Below are positions 48,430 through 57,474 of a DNA stretch of 64,000 nucleotides, in pieces. Every line of letters begins with the position of its first letter. Positions within the stretch are counted from its first letter, which is position 1. Both the position numbers and the translations under genes were made by a program. The notes under the pieces were generated by a model that saw only the letters and a program-made list of their open reading frames with translations, was not told the origin of the DNA and did no database searches. Source of the DNA: DATEJJ01 sp039649115 (GTDB lineage: Bacteria > Actinomycetota > Actinomycetes > Mycobacteriales > Micromonosporaceae); the NCBI GenBank assembly GCA_039649115.1, contig JBBWZQ010000031.1, positions 4,710 through 68,709 on the forward strand, read 5' to 3'.

Positions 48430-49548
48430 GTGCGCGACATGGTTGAGATCGGGCTCGGCAAGACCGCGCAGCGCGGCTACCACCTCGATGACATCGCGAT
48501 CGTACCGAGCCGGCGTACCCGGGACTTCGACGACGTCTCCACCAACTGGCAGGTCGACGCGTACCCCTTCAAGATCCCTTGTATGGCGCACCCCAGCGAC
48601 GCCACGATGAGCCCGACCACCGCGGTGGCCCTGGGCCGCCTCGGTGGCCTCGGCGTGCTCAATGTCGAGGGGTTGTGGACCCGGTACGAGGACCCGACGA
48701 AGATCCTTGAGGAGCTGGGTTCGCTCGACGAGGACGCGCCGGCGACCCGGCGGCTGCAGGAGGTCTACGCGGAGCCGATCCGGCCCGAGCTGATCGGCGA
48801 CCGGGTGCGGGCGATCCGCGAGGCGGGGGTCACCGTCGCGGTGCGCGTCTCGCCACAGCACACCCTCGCGCTGGCCCCGGTCATCCTGGATGCCGGCGTG
48901 GACCTGCTGGTGATCCAAGGCACGATCGTCTCCGCCGAGCACGTGTCCACTGTGGACGAGCCGCTGAACCTCAAGGAGTTCATCGCCGATCTCGACCTGC
49001 CGGTCATCGTGGGCGGGTGCACCGACTACAAGACCGCCCTGCACCTCATGCGCACCGGTGCGGCCGGCGTCATCGTGGGTATCGGCGCCGACGAGTGGTC
49101 CACCACCGACATGGTGCTGGGCATCCGCGTCCCGATGGCCACCGCGATCGCGGATGCCGCCGCGGCCCGGCGGGACTACCTCGACGAGACCGGTGGCCGG
49201 TACGTGCACCTGATCGCCGACGGGGACCTGCGCACCTCGGGCGATGTCGCCAAGGCGCTGGGCTGCGGCGCGGACGCCGTGATGGTCGGCGAGCCGCTCT
49301 CGCTGTGCGAGGAGGCGCCCGCCGGCGGCGCGTGGTGGCACTCCGCGGCCAGCCACCCGAAGCTGCCGCGCGGCGCGTTCAGCGTGGCCGGCGAGTCGCT
49401 CGGCTCGATGGAGCGGTTGCTCTTCGGGCCGTCCGACGACCCGGACGGCTGCCTCAACCTGTTTGGTGGCCTGCGTCGGGCGATGGCCAAGTGCGGCTAC
49501 CGCGACCTCAAGGAGTTCCAGAAGGTCAGCCTGGTCCTGGACCGCTGA
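48430..49548 (+). CDS. guaB3: GuaB3-family IMP dehydrogenase paralogue
   Basis: A 372-residue actinobacterial GuaB3-family protein. It has the barrel start (RGYHLDDIAIVPSRRTRD), MSPTTAVALGRLGGLGVLN and VIVGGCTDYKTALHLMRTGAAGVIVG but no CBS domains. The position of the catalytic loop reads GIGADEW, lacking the Cys of GuaB. Enzymatic role is uncertain, and it may be a GMP reductase-like or regulatory paralogue. GTG start 28 bp after guaB, in the same transcription unit, conserved widely in actinobacteria. Confidence 0.9.
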   Translation: MRDMVEIGLGKTAQRGYHLDDIAIVPSRRTRDFDDVSTNWQVDAYPFKIPCMAHPSDATMSPTTAVALGRLGGLGVLNVEGLWTRYEDPTKILEELGSLDEDAPATRRLQEVYAEPIRPELIGDRVRAIREAGVTVAVRVSPQHTLALAPVILDAGVDLLVIQGTIVSAEHVSTVDEPLNLKEFIADLDLPVIVGGCTDYKTALHLMRTGAAGVIVGIGADEWSTTDMVLGIRVPMATAIADAAAARRDYLDETGGRYVHLIADGDLRTSGDVAKALGCGADAVMVGEPLSLCEEAPAGGAWWHSAASHPKLPRGAFSVAGESLGSMERLLFGPSDDPDGCLNLFGGLRRAMAKCGYRDLKEFQKVSLVLDR

Positions 49549-49594
49549 CCTGCTTTGGGCGTACCCTACTGGCCAGTAACTCCGGGAGGTCGCC

Positions 49595-51262
49595 GTGGAC
49601 GTCGACGTGGTCATCGTGGGCTCGGGCTTCGGCGGGAGCGTGGCGGCGCTGCGCGCGGCGGAGAAGGGGTACCGGGTCGCCGTGCTGGAGGCGGGGCGGC
49701 GCTTCGCCGACGACGAACTGCCCGAGACCTCGTGGCGGCTGCCGCGCTTCGTCTGGGCGCCCGGGCTGCACTGGTTCGGCATCCAGCGCATCAACCTGCT
49801 GCGCAACGTCATGGTGCTCTCCGGCGCCGGGGTGGGCGGCGGCTCCCTCGTCTACGCCAACACGCTCTACCGGCCGCTCGCGCCGTTCTACTCCGATCCA
49901 CAGTGGAGCCACATCACCGACTGGGCCGGCGAGCTGGCGCCCTGGTACGACCAGGCGGAGCGGATGCTCGGGGTGACCACGTACGGCCGGTCCACACCCA
50001 GCGACGAGGTGATGCGGAAGGTGGCCGAGCGGATGGGCGTCGGGCACACCGTGCACCCCACTCCGGTCGGGGTCTACTTCGGCGAGTCCGGGCGCGACCC
50101 GTACTTCGGTGGCGCCGGGCCGCAGCGCGCCGGCTGCATCCACTGTGGAGCGTGCATGACCGGGTGCCGGCACAACGCGAAGAACAGCCTCGTGAAGAAC
50201 TACCTGTACCTGGCCGAGAAGCTGGGCGCCCAGGTGTACCCGCTGACCACGGTCACCTCGATCCGTCCTTCCGGTGACGGCTATGTCGTGCAGACGCGCC
50301 GGACCGGCGGGGTGGCCCGTCAGTCGTTCCGCGCCGACCAGGTGGTGCTGGCGGCGGGTGCGCTGGGCACGCAGCGGCTGCTGCACCGGATGAAGGCGAC
50401 CGGCGCGCTGCCCGCCCTCTCGCCGAGACTCGGCGCGCTCACCCGGACCAACTCGGAGGCGATCCTCGGGGCGCGCGCCATGCGCGGGAACGACGACTTC
50501 ACCCAGGGCGTCGCGATCACCAGTTCGTTCCACCCGGACGAGAACACGCACATCGAACCCGTCCGGTACGGGCGCGGGTCCAACTTCATGGGGCTGTTGC
50601 AGACGGTACTGGTGGACGGTTCGCGGTGGCGGCCGGCGCGGTGGTGGGGGGTGTTCCTCCGGCGGCTGCCGAGGAACCTGCGGATACTGTCGGTGCGGCG
50701 GTGGTCCGAGCGTACGGTCATCACGCTGGTGATGCAGTCGCTGGACAACTCCCTCACAGTCCACTATGGACGCAACTGGTACGGCCGCCGACGGATGTCC
50801 AGCCGACAGGGGCACGGTGCGCCCAACCCGCGCTGGATTCCGGCCGGGCACCAGGCGGTGCGGCTGCTGGCCGAGGAGATCGGCGGGGTGCCGGGCGGTA
50901 CCTGGTCGGACGTGTTCAACATCCCGCTCACCGCGCACATCCTCGGCGGCGCGGTGGTGGGGGACTCCGCGGAGACCGGCGTCGTCGACCCGTACCACCG
51001 CGTGTACGCGTACCCCGGACTGTCGGTTGTCGACGGTGCCTCGGTCTCCGCGAACCTCGGCGTGAATCCGTCCCTGACCATCACGGCCCTGGCCGAGCGG
51101 GCGATGTCCTTCTGGCCCAACAAGGGTGAGCCCGACCCGCGCCCCGCGCCGGGACAGCCCTACACCCGCATCCCCCCGGCACCGCCGGCGGCCCCCGCCG
51201 TCCCGGCCGGCGCGCCCGCCGCGCTACTGATCCTCCGGGAGGAGCGGCCTCGGCCGCGCTAG
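49595..51262 (+). CDS. choD: GMC-family FAD oxidoreductase, ChoD-like
   Basis: A 555-residue glucose-methanol-choline oxidoreductase. It has the FAD-binding VIVGSGFGGSVAALRAAE at residues 6-23, GAGVGGGSLVYANT near 86, a Cys-rich CIHCGACMTGC near 185, and the C-terminal HILGGAVVG followed by GLSVVDGASVSANLGVNPSLTI. It matches the cholesterol-oxidase-like gene next to guaB3 in mycobacteria (Rv3409c), whose true substrate is debated. The last 45 residues are Pro/Ala-rich. No secretion signal. GTG start with GGGAGG upstream. Confidence 0.85.
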   Translation: MDVDVVIVGSGFGGSVAALRAAEKGYRVAVLEAGRRFADDELPETSWRLPRFVWAPGLHWFGIQRINLLRNVMVLSGAGVGGGSLVYANTLYRPLAPFYSDPQWSHITDWAGELAPWYDQAERMLGVTTYGRSTPSDEVMRKVAERMGVGHTVHPTPVGVYFGESGRDPYFGGAGPQRAGCIHCGACMTGCRHNAKNSLVKNYLYLAEKLGAQVYPLTTVTSIRPSGDGYVVQTRRTGGVARQSFRADQVVLAAGALGTQRLLHRMKATGALPALSPRLGALTRTNSEAILGARAMRGNDDFTQGVAITSSFHPDENTHIEPVRYGRGSNFMGLLQTVLVDGSRWRPARWWGVFLRRLPRNLRILSVRRWSERTVITLVMQSLDNSLTVHYGRNWYGRRRMSSRQGHGAPNPRWIPAGHQAVRLLAEEIGGVPGGTWSDVFNIPLTAHILGGAVVGDSAETGVVDPYHRVYAYPGLSVVDGASVSANLGVNPSLTITALAERAMSFWPNKGEPDPRPAPGQPYTRIPPAPPAAPAVPAGAPAALLILREERPRPR

Positions 51263-52125
51263 CTGAGTAGGTCGATGAGCTGGCGGCCGTTGCGCTGCGC
51301 GGCGTCGCCGCGGCAGTTGTTCATCAACACGTGTGTCTGCTTGGTCTGCTCGGCCAGCTTCGTGAGCCTGGGTGCCCAGGACTTCAGTTCCTTGTCGGAG
51401 TACAGGTAGTCGAACCGTTCCTGCACGCTCTTGGCCGTCCACTTCTCGCTGTGCCCGTGGAAGCGCACCACCGACAGGTCGCTGGTGGCCGCCACCACCG
51501 GAGGTATCGAGGACCGGTACCCTTGCGGCATGTCGACGCAGACGAACGGCAGATGGTGCTGGCGCAGGAAGTCGAGCGTCTCCTTCTCGTTGTCGCCGGT
51601 GAACCAGCTCTCGTGGCGCAGTTCGATGGCGACGCGCATCGGGCGGCAGCGCTTGGCCACCTCCAGCAGGTACTGCTTGTTCGAGCGGCGGATGGTGAAC
51701 CAGGGCGGAAACTGGAAGAGCAGCAGTCCCAGCTTGCCGGCCTCGTACAGCGGTTCCAGGGCGGACAGGAACCGGGTCCACACCTCCTCGTAGGCCTGCG
51801 GGGCCAGGTCGCCGGGGTAGATGTTCTTCTTGTCCGTCTCCGGGCGCAGATCCTTGTAGAGCTTGCCCGGCTGCGTCGGGTGCCCGGTCAGCAGGCTGAA
51901 GGCCTTGACGTTGAACGTGAAGTGCTCGGGCGTCCGCGCCACCCAGAGCCGGGCGGTGGCTTCGGCGGGCGGCGAGTAGTACGTGGAGTCGACCTCCACG
52001 AGCGGGAACTGCTCGGCGTAGTAGGCCAGGCGCTTCTCCGGCGTATCGGCACTCGCGGGGTACCAGCCGGATTCGAGCAGGGTCTTGTCCGTCCAGCCGG
52101 CGGTACCCACCAGGATCTCGCCCAC
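51259..52125 (-). CDS. DUF72 (YecE-like) protein
   Basis: A 288-residue TIM-barrel DUF72 protein of unknown function. It starts ILVGTAGWTDKTLL and contains VEVDSTYYSPPAEATARLWV, FNVKAFSLLTGH, LLFQFPPWF, AIELRHESWF and a late HVLMNNCRGDAAQRNG, all family hallmarks. GTG start. It overlaps choD by 4 bp at the 3' ends (convergent) and is divergent from guaA. Confidence 0.9.
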   Translation of the reverse strand: MGEILVGTAGWTDKTLLESGWYPASADTPEKRLAYYAEQFPLVEVDSTYYSPPAEATARLWVARTPEHFTFNVKAFSLLTGHPTQPGKLYKDLRPETDKKNIYPGDLAPQAYEEVWTRFLSALEPLYEAGKLGLLLFQFPPWFTIRRSNKQYLLEVAKRCRPMRVAIELRHESWFTGDNEKETLDFLRQHHLPFVCVDMPQGYRSSIPPVVAATSDLSVVRFHGHSEKWTAKSVQERFDYLYSDKELKSWAPRLTKLAEQTKQTHVLMNNCRGDAAQRNGRQLIDLLS

Positions 52126-52200
52126 GGTTCCACCCTACGTAGGATTGGCCGATGAGCGAGCGCCAGCGAGCGAATCAGTCAGCACAGCGCGTGTCGTGCC

Positions 52201-52238
52201 TCATGCCCGGGCCGGAGCGAAGCGGAGGCCGGGCATGA
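52201..52238 (+). promoter_or_regulatory. Hairpin enclosing the guaA ribosome site and start codon
   Basis: TCATGCCCGG (52201-52210) pairs perfectly with CCGGGCATGA (52229-52238). The guaA ATG (52235-52237) lies in the 3' arm and the ribosome site GGAGG (52224-52228) at the loop edge. A nearly palindromic GAGCGAGCGCCAGCGAGCGA lies upstream at 52155-52174. In the folded mRNA, initiation would be hindered. Confidence 0.65.
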
Positions 52239-53788
52239 GCGCGCCGAGGCCGGTTCTTGTCGTCGACTTCGGAGCGCAGTACGCGCAGCTGATCGCCCGC
52301 CGGGTACGCGAGGCGGACGTGTACTCCGAGATCGTGCCGCACTCGATGCCGGCAGCGCAGATGCTGGCCCGCCGGCCGCTGGCCGTGATCCTCTCGGGCG
52401 GTCCGTCGAGCGTGTACGAACCCGGTGCTCCCCAACTCGACCCGGGACTTTTCGACTCGGACGTGCCCATCTTCGGCATCTGCTACGGCTTCCAGGCGAT
52501 GGCGCTCGCGCTCGGTGGCACCGTCGAGCACACCGGGCAACGGGAGTTCGGCCGCACGCCGCTGCGCGCCAACCCGGACACCGGTCGCCTGTTCGCCGGC
52601 CTGCCCGGGGAGCAGAGCGTGTGGATGAGCCACGGCGACTGCGTCACGGGTCCGCCGGCCGGGTACACCGTCACCGCCGGGTCGGCGGGCGCGCCGGTGG
52701 CCGCGTTCGAGGACCTGGCCGGTGCCCGGGCCGGTGTGCAGTTCCATCCCGAGGTGGCACACACCCCGCACGGGCAGCGCATCCTCACTCATTTCCTCTA
52801 CGACATCGCCGGCATCACGCCGAACTGGACGACCGGCAGCGTGATCGACGACCAGGTCGCGGCCATCCAGGAGCAGGTCGGCGACAAGCAGGTGATCTGC
52901 GGGCTGTCCGGCGGTGTGGACTCCGCGGTCGCCGCCGCGCTCGTCCACCGTGCCGTGGGTGACCAGCTGACCTGCGTCTTCGTCGACCACGGCCTGCTGC
53001 GCGCGGGCGAGGCCGAGCAGGTCGAGAAGGACTACGTGGCGGCCACCGGGATCAGGCTCAAGGTGGTCGACGCGGCCGGGCAGTTCCTCGCGGCCCTCAC
53101 CGGCGTCGAGGACCCCGAGCAGAAGCGGAAGATCATCGGACGCGAGTTCATCCGGGTCTTCGAGCGGGCGGCGCGCGAGGTGGCGGCCGAGGGAGACGTG
53201 GAGTTCCTCGTGCAGGGGACCCTGTACCCCGATGTGGTGGAGTCGGGCGGCGGCACCGGTACCGCGAACATCAAGTCCCACCACAACGTCGGCGGCCTGC
53301 CCGACGACCTGGCGTTCCGGCTCGTGGAGCCGCTGCGCACGTTGTTCAAGGACGAGGTGCGGGCGATCGGGGCGCGGCTCGGGCTGCCCGAGGCGATCGT
53401 GTGGCGGCACCCGTTCCCCGGGCCGGGCCTGGCCATCCGCATCATCGGCGCGGTCACCCGGGACCGGCTGGAGGTGCTGCGGGCCGCCGACCGCATCGCG
53501 CGCGACGAGCTCACCTCGGCCGGGCTGGACCGCGACGTGTGGCAGTTCCCGGTGGTGCTGCTGGCGGATGTGCGCTCGGTCGGCGTGCAGGGCGACGGGC
53601 GCACCTACGGGCACCCGGTCGTGCTGCGGCCGGTGTCCAGTGAGGACGCCATGACGGCCGACTGGTCCCGGCTGCCGTACGACGTCATCGCCCGCGTCTC
53701 CACCCGCATCACCAACGAGGTGCCGGAGGTCAACCGTGTCGTCCTGGACGTCACGAGCAAACCCCCGGGCACCATCGAGTGGGAGTGA
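52235..53788 (+). CDS. guaA: GMP synthase (glutamine-hydrolysing) GuaA
   Basis: Converts XMP to GMP using glutamine and ATP. The 517 residues comprise an N-terminal class I glutaminase with C83 in GICYGFQ, H171 and E173 in FHPEVAHT, then the ATP-pyrophosphatase domain with SGGVDSAVAAAL near 227. The C-terminal dimerisation domain holds RHPFPGPGLAIRI near 389 and ends KPPGTIEWE. ATG 52235 is the only start consistent with the N-terminus VLVVDFGAQYAQLIARRV. Confidence 0.97.
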   Translation: MSAPRPVLVVDFGAQYAQLIARRVREADVYSEIVPHSMPAAQMLARRPLAVILSGGPSSVYEPGAPQLDPGLFDSDVPIFGICYGFQAMALALGGTVEHTGQREFGRTPLRANPDTGRLFAGLPGEQSVWMSHGDCVTGPPAGYTVTAGSAGAPVAAFEDLAGARAGVQFHPEVAHTPHGQRILTHFLYDIAGITPNWTTGSVIDDQVAAIQEQVGDKQVICGLSGGVDSAVAAALVHRAVGDQLTCVFVDHGLLRAGEAEQVEKDYVAATGIRLKVVDAAGQFLAALTGVEDPEQKRKIIGREFIRVFERAAREVAAEGDVEFLVQGTLYPDVVESGGGTGTANIKSHHNVGGLPDDLAFRLVEPLRTLFKDEVRAIGARLGLPEAIVWRHPFPGPGLAIRIIGAVTRDRLEVLRAADRIARDELTSAGLDRDVWQFPVVLLADVRSVGVQGDGRTYGHPVVLRPVSSEDAMTADWSRLPYDVIARVSTRITNEVPEVNRVVLDVTSKPPGTIEWE

Positions 53789-53801
53789 GGCTCCCGCACG
53801 A

Positions 53802-54089
53802 TCACGCGGCGGGCGGCGCTGGCTGGTCGGTCTGGTAGCTGGCCGGGCTCTGGTAGCTGGCTGGGCTCTGGTAGCTGGCCGGCGCGAGCGGCTCCGCCGG
53901 CATGACGAGCCACGCCACGAGGTAGGCGAGCACCGCGGTGCCGCCGGTGATGAAGGCGAGCACCACGAACGCCACCCGCACCGCGATCGGGTCGACGGCG
54001 AAGTAGCGGGCCACGCCGCCGCAGATACCGGCGAGCATGCGGTCGGTGCGGGAGCGGCGGAGCTGCTTGTACAAAGGCATCTGTGTCAT
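53802..54089 (-). CDS. Small PspC-domain membrane protein
   Basis: A 95-residue PspC-domain protein, a class linked to envelope stress. The PspC core is at residues 8-65 (RSRTDRMLAGICGGVARYFAVD, then one hydrophobic segment FVVLAFITGGTAVLAYLVAWLVM). The tail contains three copies of a PASYQ unit, encoded by near-identical DNA repeats at about 53830-53880. ATG 54089. It is the first of three PspC proteins in the last 10 kb. Confidence 0.88.
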   Translation of the reverse strand: MTQMPLYKQLRRSRTDRMLAGICGGVARYFAVDPIAVRVAFVVLAFITGGTAVLAYLVAWLVMPAEPLAPASYQSPASYQSPASYQTDQPAPPAA

Positions 54090-54252
54090 GCATCCAGGGT
54101 CGCGCCCGCGCCGCGTTCCGCGCCTCCGTGAGCGCCCCGATCGCCACCCTGACTTTTGTCCGGGAGACGCCCGTCACTCCCCCGGGTAGTGATGTGTCAG
54201 GAATCCGACAGTTAACCGGGACGATCCCCTGATACGGGCAAAATTTGCCACT

Positions 54253-55191
54253 GTGACCCCCGCGCTGGAACCGCTGCGGCGCATTGCCGCCTATGCCATG
54301 TGCCGCTCCTCTGACCAGCAGGTGCTGCTGGTCAGGGCGTCGCCGGGTTCCGGCACGCCGGGCGTCTGGTCACTGCCGGGCGGCGCTGTGGATCACGGTG
54401 AGAACCCTAAGGACACCGTCGTGCGGGAGACCGCCGCGGAGACCGGGCTGTCCGTCGCCATCAACCGCCTGATCGATGTGTACGCGGACATGCGCGCGCT
54501 GCCGCACCGTGGCGTGACCATCCACACCGACCGGCTCCTCTATGCGGTGAGTGTGCGCGGGGGTGCCCTGATCGACCGGGTCGGCCAGCCCACCGACCTG
54601 GCCCGCTGGCTCGACCTCGACGAGGCGGCGCGGCTGCCGCTGCGCCCGTTCACCTCCGTCGCGCTGGGGCTGCCGGCGGCGGGCGTGGACCTGCGCCCGG
54701 ACGAGCCGCCGGACTTCCCGTCGTTCTACGCGGTACCCGGCCCGGACGGGCTGCACCGGGCGCAGCGCTTCGCCGCGTACGCGGTCGCCACCGACGCGGC
54801 CGGCCGCATCCTGTTGACGCGCATCGCGGACGGGTACCCGGGCGGTGGCCAGTGGCACCTGCCCGGCGGCGGAACCGACTACGGCGAGCAGCCCGGCGCC
54901 GCGCTGATCCGGGAACTGGCCGAGGAGACCGGGCAGCAGGGCCGGCTGGTCGAACTGCTCGGCGTGGCCAGCCACCGGGACGCCGCCTCGCTCGGGCCCG
55001 AGGGGTACCCGATCGACTGGCACGGGGTGCGCGCGTTCTACCGGGTCAGCGTGGACCTGGCCAGCGACCCGCGGGTGCACGACGTGGGCGGCTCGACCGC
55101 CGAGGCGCGCTGGTTCGACCGGGCCGAGATCGCCGGCCTGGACCTCACCGAAGTGACAGCCGAGGCGCTGGGCACGCTGAGTCACCTTTAG
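54253..55191 (+). CDS. Double-NUDIX hydrolase A
   Basis: A 312-residue protein with two NUDIX domains in tandem. Domain 1 (about 8-140) has GGAVDHGENPKDTVVRETAAE, in which the first Glu of the REUxEE motif is Ala, so its catalysis may be impaired. Domain 2 (about 172-312) has GGGTDYGEQPGAALIREL followed by AEETG, intact. Substrate unknown; NUDIX enzymes cleave nucleoside diphosphates linked to another moiety. GTG start 54253. It is a close paralogue of the next gene, with a tandem repeat between them. Confidence 0.85.
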   Translation: MTPALEPLRRIAAYAMCRSSDQQVLLVRASPGSGTPGVWSLPGGAVDHGENPKDTVVRETAAETGLSVAINRLIDVYADMRALPHRGVTIHTDRLLYAVSVRGGALIDRVGQPTDLARWLDLDEAARLPLRPFTSVALGLPAAGVDLRPDEPPDFPSFYAVPGPDGLHRAQRFAAYAVATDAAGRILLTRIADGYPGGGQWHLPGGGTDYGEQPGAALIRELAEETGQQGRLVELLGVASHRDAASLGPEGYPIDWHGVRAFYRVSVDLASDPRVHDVGGSTAEARWFDRAEIAGLDLTEVTAEALGTLSHL

Positions 55192-55355
55192 CCGTGCCCG
55201 CCTCCGCCGGGGATCGGCTCCGGCTGCGTTCCCGGCTCGGTCGCTCTCAGCAGTGCTCGCCTCCGCCACGGATCGGCTCCGGCTGCGTTCCCGGCTGGGT
55301 CGCTCTCAGCCGTGCTCGCCTCCGCCAAGGATCGGCTCCGGCTGCGTTCCCGGCT
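55191..55355. repeat. Tandem repeat, 2.7 copies of 59-60 bp, between the NUDIX genes
   Basis: Copies run 55191-55250, 55251-55309 and a partial 55310-55355. Each contains GTGCTCGCCTCCGCC (GTGCCCGCCTCCGCC in the first), GGATCGGCTCCGGCTGCG and TTCCCGGCT. The first two also end in GGTCGCTCTCAG. The same blocks in inverse orientation occur at 46673-46780. Confidence 0.92.
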
Positions 55356-55367
55356 ATCCTCCTGAGC

Positions 55368-56279
55368 GTGCTGACGGGGACTGTTCAGGAGCGGCGGATC
55401 GCGGCCTACGGGCTGTGCCGTGACGCGCGGGACCGGGTGCTGCTGGTACGGGCCGCCGTGCACGACGACTTTCCCCGGTACTGGGGGCTGCCCGGCGGTG
55501 GCGTCGAGCACGGCGAGGCGCCCCGGGACGCGGTGGTCCGCGAGTTCGCCGAGGAGACCGGGTTCTCCGTCAAGGTGATCACCCTGCGTGCGGTGATCAG
55601 TGATCTGGGGCACGTCCGCCGGAAGAACAAAGTGGTACACACCGACCGGGTGATCTACGACGTCCGTATCACCGGAGGTACTCTCCGTAACGAGACGGAC
55701 GGTACGAGTGACCTGGCCGAGTGGCACGGTCCGGACGAACTGCCCGGCCTGATCCTGCTGCCGTACGTGTCCCAGGTGCTGGAGCTCCCGGTGACGTACC
55801 GCGAGGACATCCCGCCCGCGACGCCGGTGACCGTACCCGAGGTGACCCACGTCCAGCGCTTCGCCGCGTACGGGCTGGTGACCGATCCGGCGCACCGGGT
55901 CCTGCTCACCCGGATCGCCAACGGCTATCCGGGCGCCGGCACCTGGCACCTGCCGGGTGGCGGTACCGACTTCGGCGAACAGGCCACCGCCGGCCTGCTC
56001 CGGGAGATCGCCGAGGAGACCGACCAGCGGGGCCGGGTGACCGGGCTGCTGGACGTCACGCACCTGCACCGGCCGGGTGCGCTCGGACCGGAGGGGTACC
56101 CGATCGACTGGCACACCGTACGGAGCCTGTACCGCGTGGTGGTGGACGAGCCGTCCGTACCGGTCGTGAACGAGCACGGTGGCTCCACGGCCGAGGCGCA
56201 GTGGTTCCCGCGCGCCGAACTGGCCCGGCTGCGCCTCAACGGGCTGGCTCGCGACGTGATCAACCGGTACGGAGCGTAG
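55368..56279 (+). CDS. Double-NUDIX hydrolase B
   Basis: A 303-residue paralogue of the preceding gene. Both NUDIX boxes have intact catalytic glutamates: GGGVEHGEAPRDAVVREF with AEETG near residue 40, and GGGTDFGEQATAGLLREI with AEETD near 200. The shared C-terminal half (RFAAYGLVTD, LTRIANGYPG, LGPEGYPIDWH, GGSTAEAQWF) shows the two genes arose by duplication. The start is GTG 55368, just after the repeat; the ribosome site is weak. Substrate unknown. Confidence 0.85.
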   Translation: MLTGTVQERRIAAYGLCRDARDRVLLVRAAVHDDFPRYWGLPGGGVEHGEAPRDAVVREFAEETGFSVKVITLRAVISDLGHVRRKNKVVHTDRVIYDVRITGGTLRNETDGTSDLAEWHGPDELPGLILLPYVSQVLELPVTYREDIPPATPVTVPEVTHVQRFAAYGLVTDPAHRVLLTRIANGYPGAGTWHLPGGGTDFGEQATAGLLREIAEETDQRGRVTGLLDVTHLHRPGALGPEGYPIDWHTVRSLYRVVVDEPSVPVVNEHGGSTAEAQWFPRAELARLRLNGLARDVINRYGA

Positions 56280-56432
56280 TATTGGATTCCTGGTCTGGGG
56301 CTGGCCGGGATGATCCAAAATGGAGAACGATCCGGTGGGCAAGCATCGCCAACAGTGTCATCGTGTGCGATGGTGTAGGCCGCGAAACCGGACAGACATC
56401 CGGGAACCTGAGTTCCTGTACTGGAGGGAACC

Positions 56433-57416
56433 GTGCCGAGAGCCCCATGGGTTCGGCGCCGACGTACGACCGACAGTCCCCGTCCGGCGGGGCGTCGCTG
56501 GGCAGGGCGGCTGCGCCGCAGCGGCTCGTTGGCCCGACAGATGCTGCTGGTGCGGGTCGGGCGGCGCCGGAAACCCGCGGTCAGCCGCCGGCCGGTCAGC
56601 TTCGATGGCGGTCTCGACGCCTACAACACCCGCCTGGTGGTGGCCGCCGACGTCACCCCGCGGTCCGTGGCGCCGGTCAGCCCCGCCGTCCAGCTCCCCA
56701 ACCAGCCGCCGCCCGCGGTGCGCTCGGCACAGCTGCTGCCGGGCGTGCGTACCCGCCGGCGCCGGATGCACTTCGCGCTCGTCAACGCGTGCACGCTGGC
56801 CAGCCTGGGGCTCGGCATGTCGGCGATCTTCCTGGGCATGCGGGGCGCGGTACAGCCGGCGGCCGGGTGCCTGATCGGCTGCGTCGTGTTCGACGGGCTC
56901 GACGGTGCCCTGGCCCGCCGCCTGGGTGTGTCCAGCCCGTTCGGGGCACAGCTGGACTCGCTAGCCGACATGTGCTCCTTCGGCATCGCCGCGCCGGTGG
57001 TGGTCTACGCCTGGATGCACGTCAGCGCCCCGGCGGCGGCCGTGGGCGCCGCCTGCGCACTGGTCGCCGCGTGCGCCGCGATCCGGCTGGCCCGGTTCAA
57101 CGTCTCAGCCAAGGACGGCCGGTTCTTCTGTGGCGTGCCGACCACCATGACCGCCGCGGTCCTGGGCCTGGCCACGCTCATCGGCCTGCGGCTGCCCGGC
57201 ACGGTCGCGGTCGGCGCGATCACCCTGCTGGCCCTGGCCATGGTGTCGAGCTTCCCGTACGCGAAGCTCACCCGGATCGCCCGGCTGCCGATCTGGCTCT
57301 GGTTCGCGGCGGCGGTCGGCGCGTTCATGGACTACCGGATCACGTTCGCCGCCCTGGTCGCGCTCTACCTCGCCAGCGGACCGCTGGTCTGGCTGCGCCA
57401 GCGCCAACGCGCCTGA
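56433..57416 (+). CDS. pssA: CDP-diacylglycerol-serine O-phosphatidyltransferase PssA
   Basis: Makes phosphatidylserine in the membrane from CDP-diacylglycerol and serine. The 327 residues start with a basic, disordered region of about 110 residues. The CDP-alcohol phosphatidyltransferase core follows, with the signature D-x2-DG-x2-AR-x8-G-x3-D-x3-D at about residues 153-178 (from FDGLDGALARR) and about six hydrophobic helices. GTG start preceded by GGAGGGAA. It is convergent with psd, the next enzyme of phosphatidylethanolamine synthesis. Confidence 0.9.
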   Translation: MPRAPWVRRRRTTDSPRPAGRRWAGRLRRSGSLARQMLLVRVGRRRKPAVSRRPVSFDGGLDAYNTRLVVAADVTPRSVAPVSPAVQLPNQPPPAVRSAQLLPGVRTRRRRMHFALVNACTLASLGLGMSAIFLGMRGAVQPAAGCLIGCVVFDGLDGALARRLGVSSPFGAQLDSLADMCSFGIAAPVVVYAWMHVSAPAAAVGAACALVAACAAIRLARFNVSAKDGRFFCGVPTTMTAAVLGLATLIGLRLPGTVAVGAITLLALAMVSSFPYAKLTRIARLPIWLWFAAAVGAFMDYRITFAALVALYLASGPLVWLRQRQRA

Positions 57417-57420
57417 TTTC

Positions 57421-57474
57421 CCCGATCTTGGATAGCCGTGCCGGCGGCAGCCGGTACTGCGTTCCAAGATCGGG
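57421..57474. terminator. Bidirectional terminator between pssA and psd
   Basis: CCCGATCTTGGA (57421-57432) and TCCAAGATCGGG (57463-57474) form a perfect 12-bp stem around 30 bases that include CCGGCGGCAGCCGG. It separates the convergent genes and abuts the psd stop. The CGATCTTGG word recurs at 35942-35950 in another intergenic region. Confidence 0.8.
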
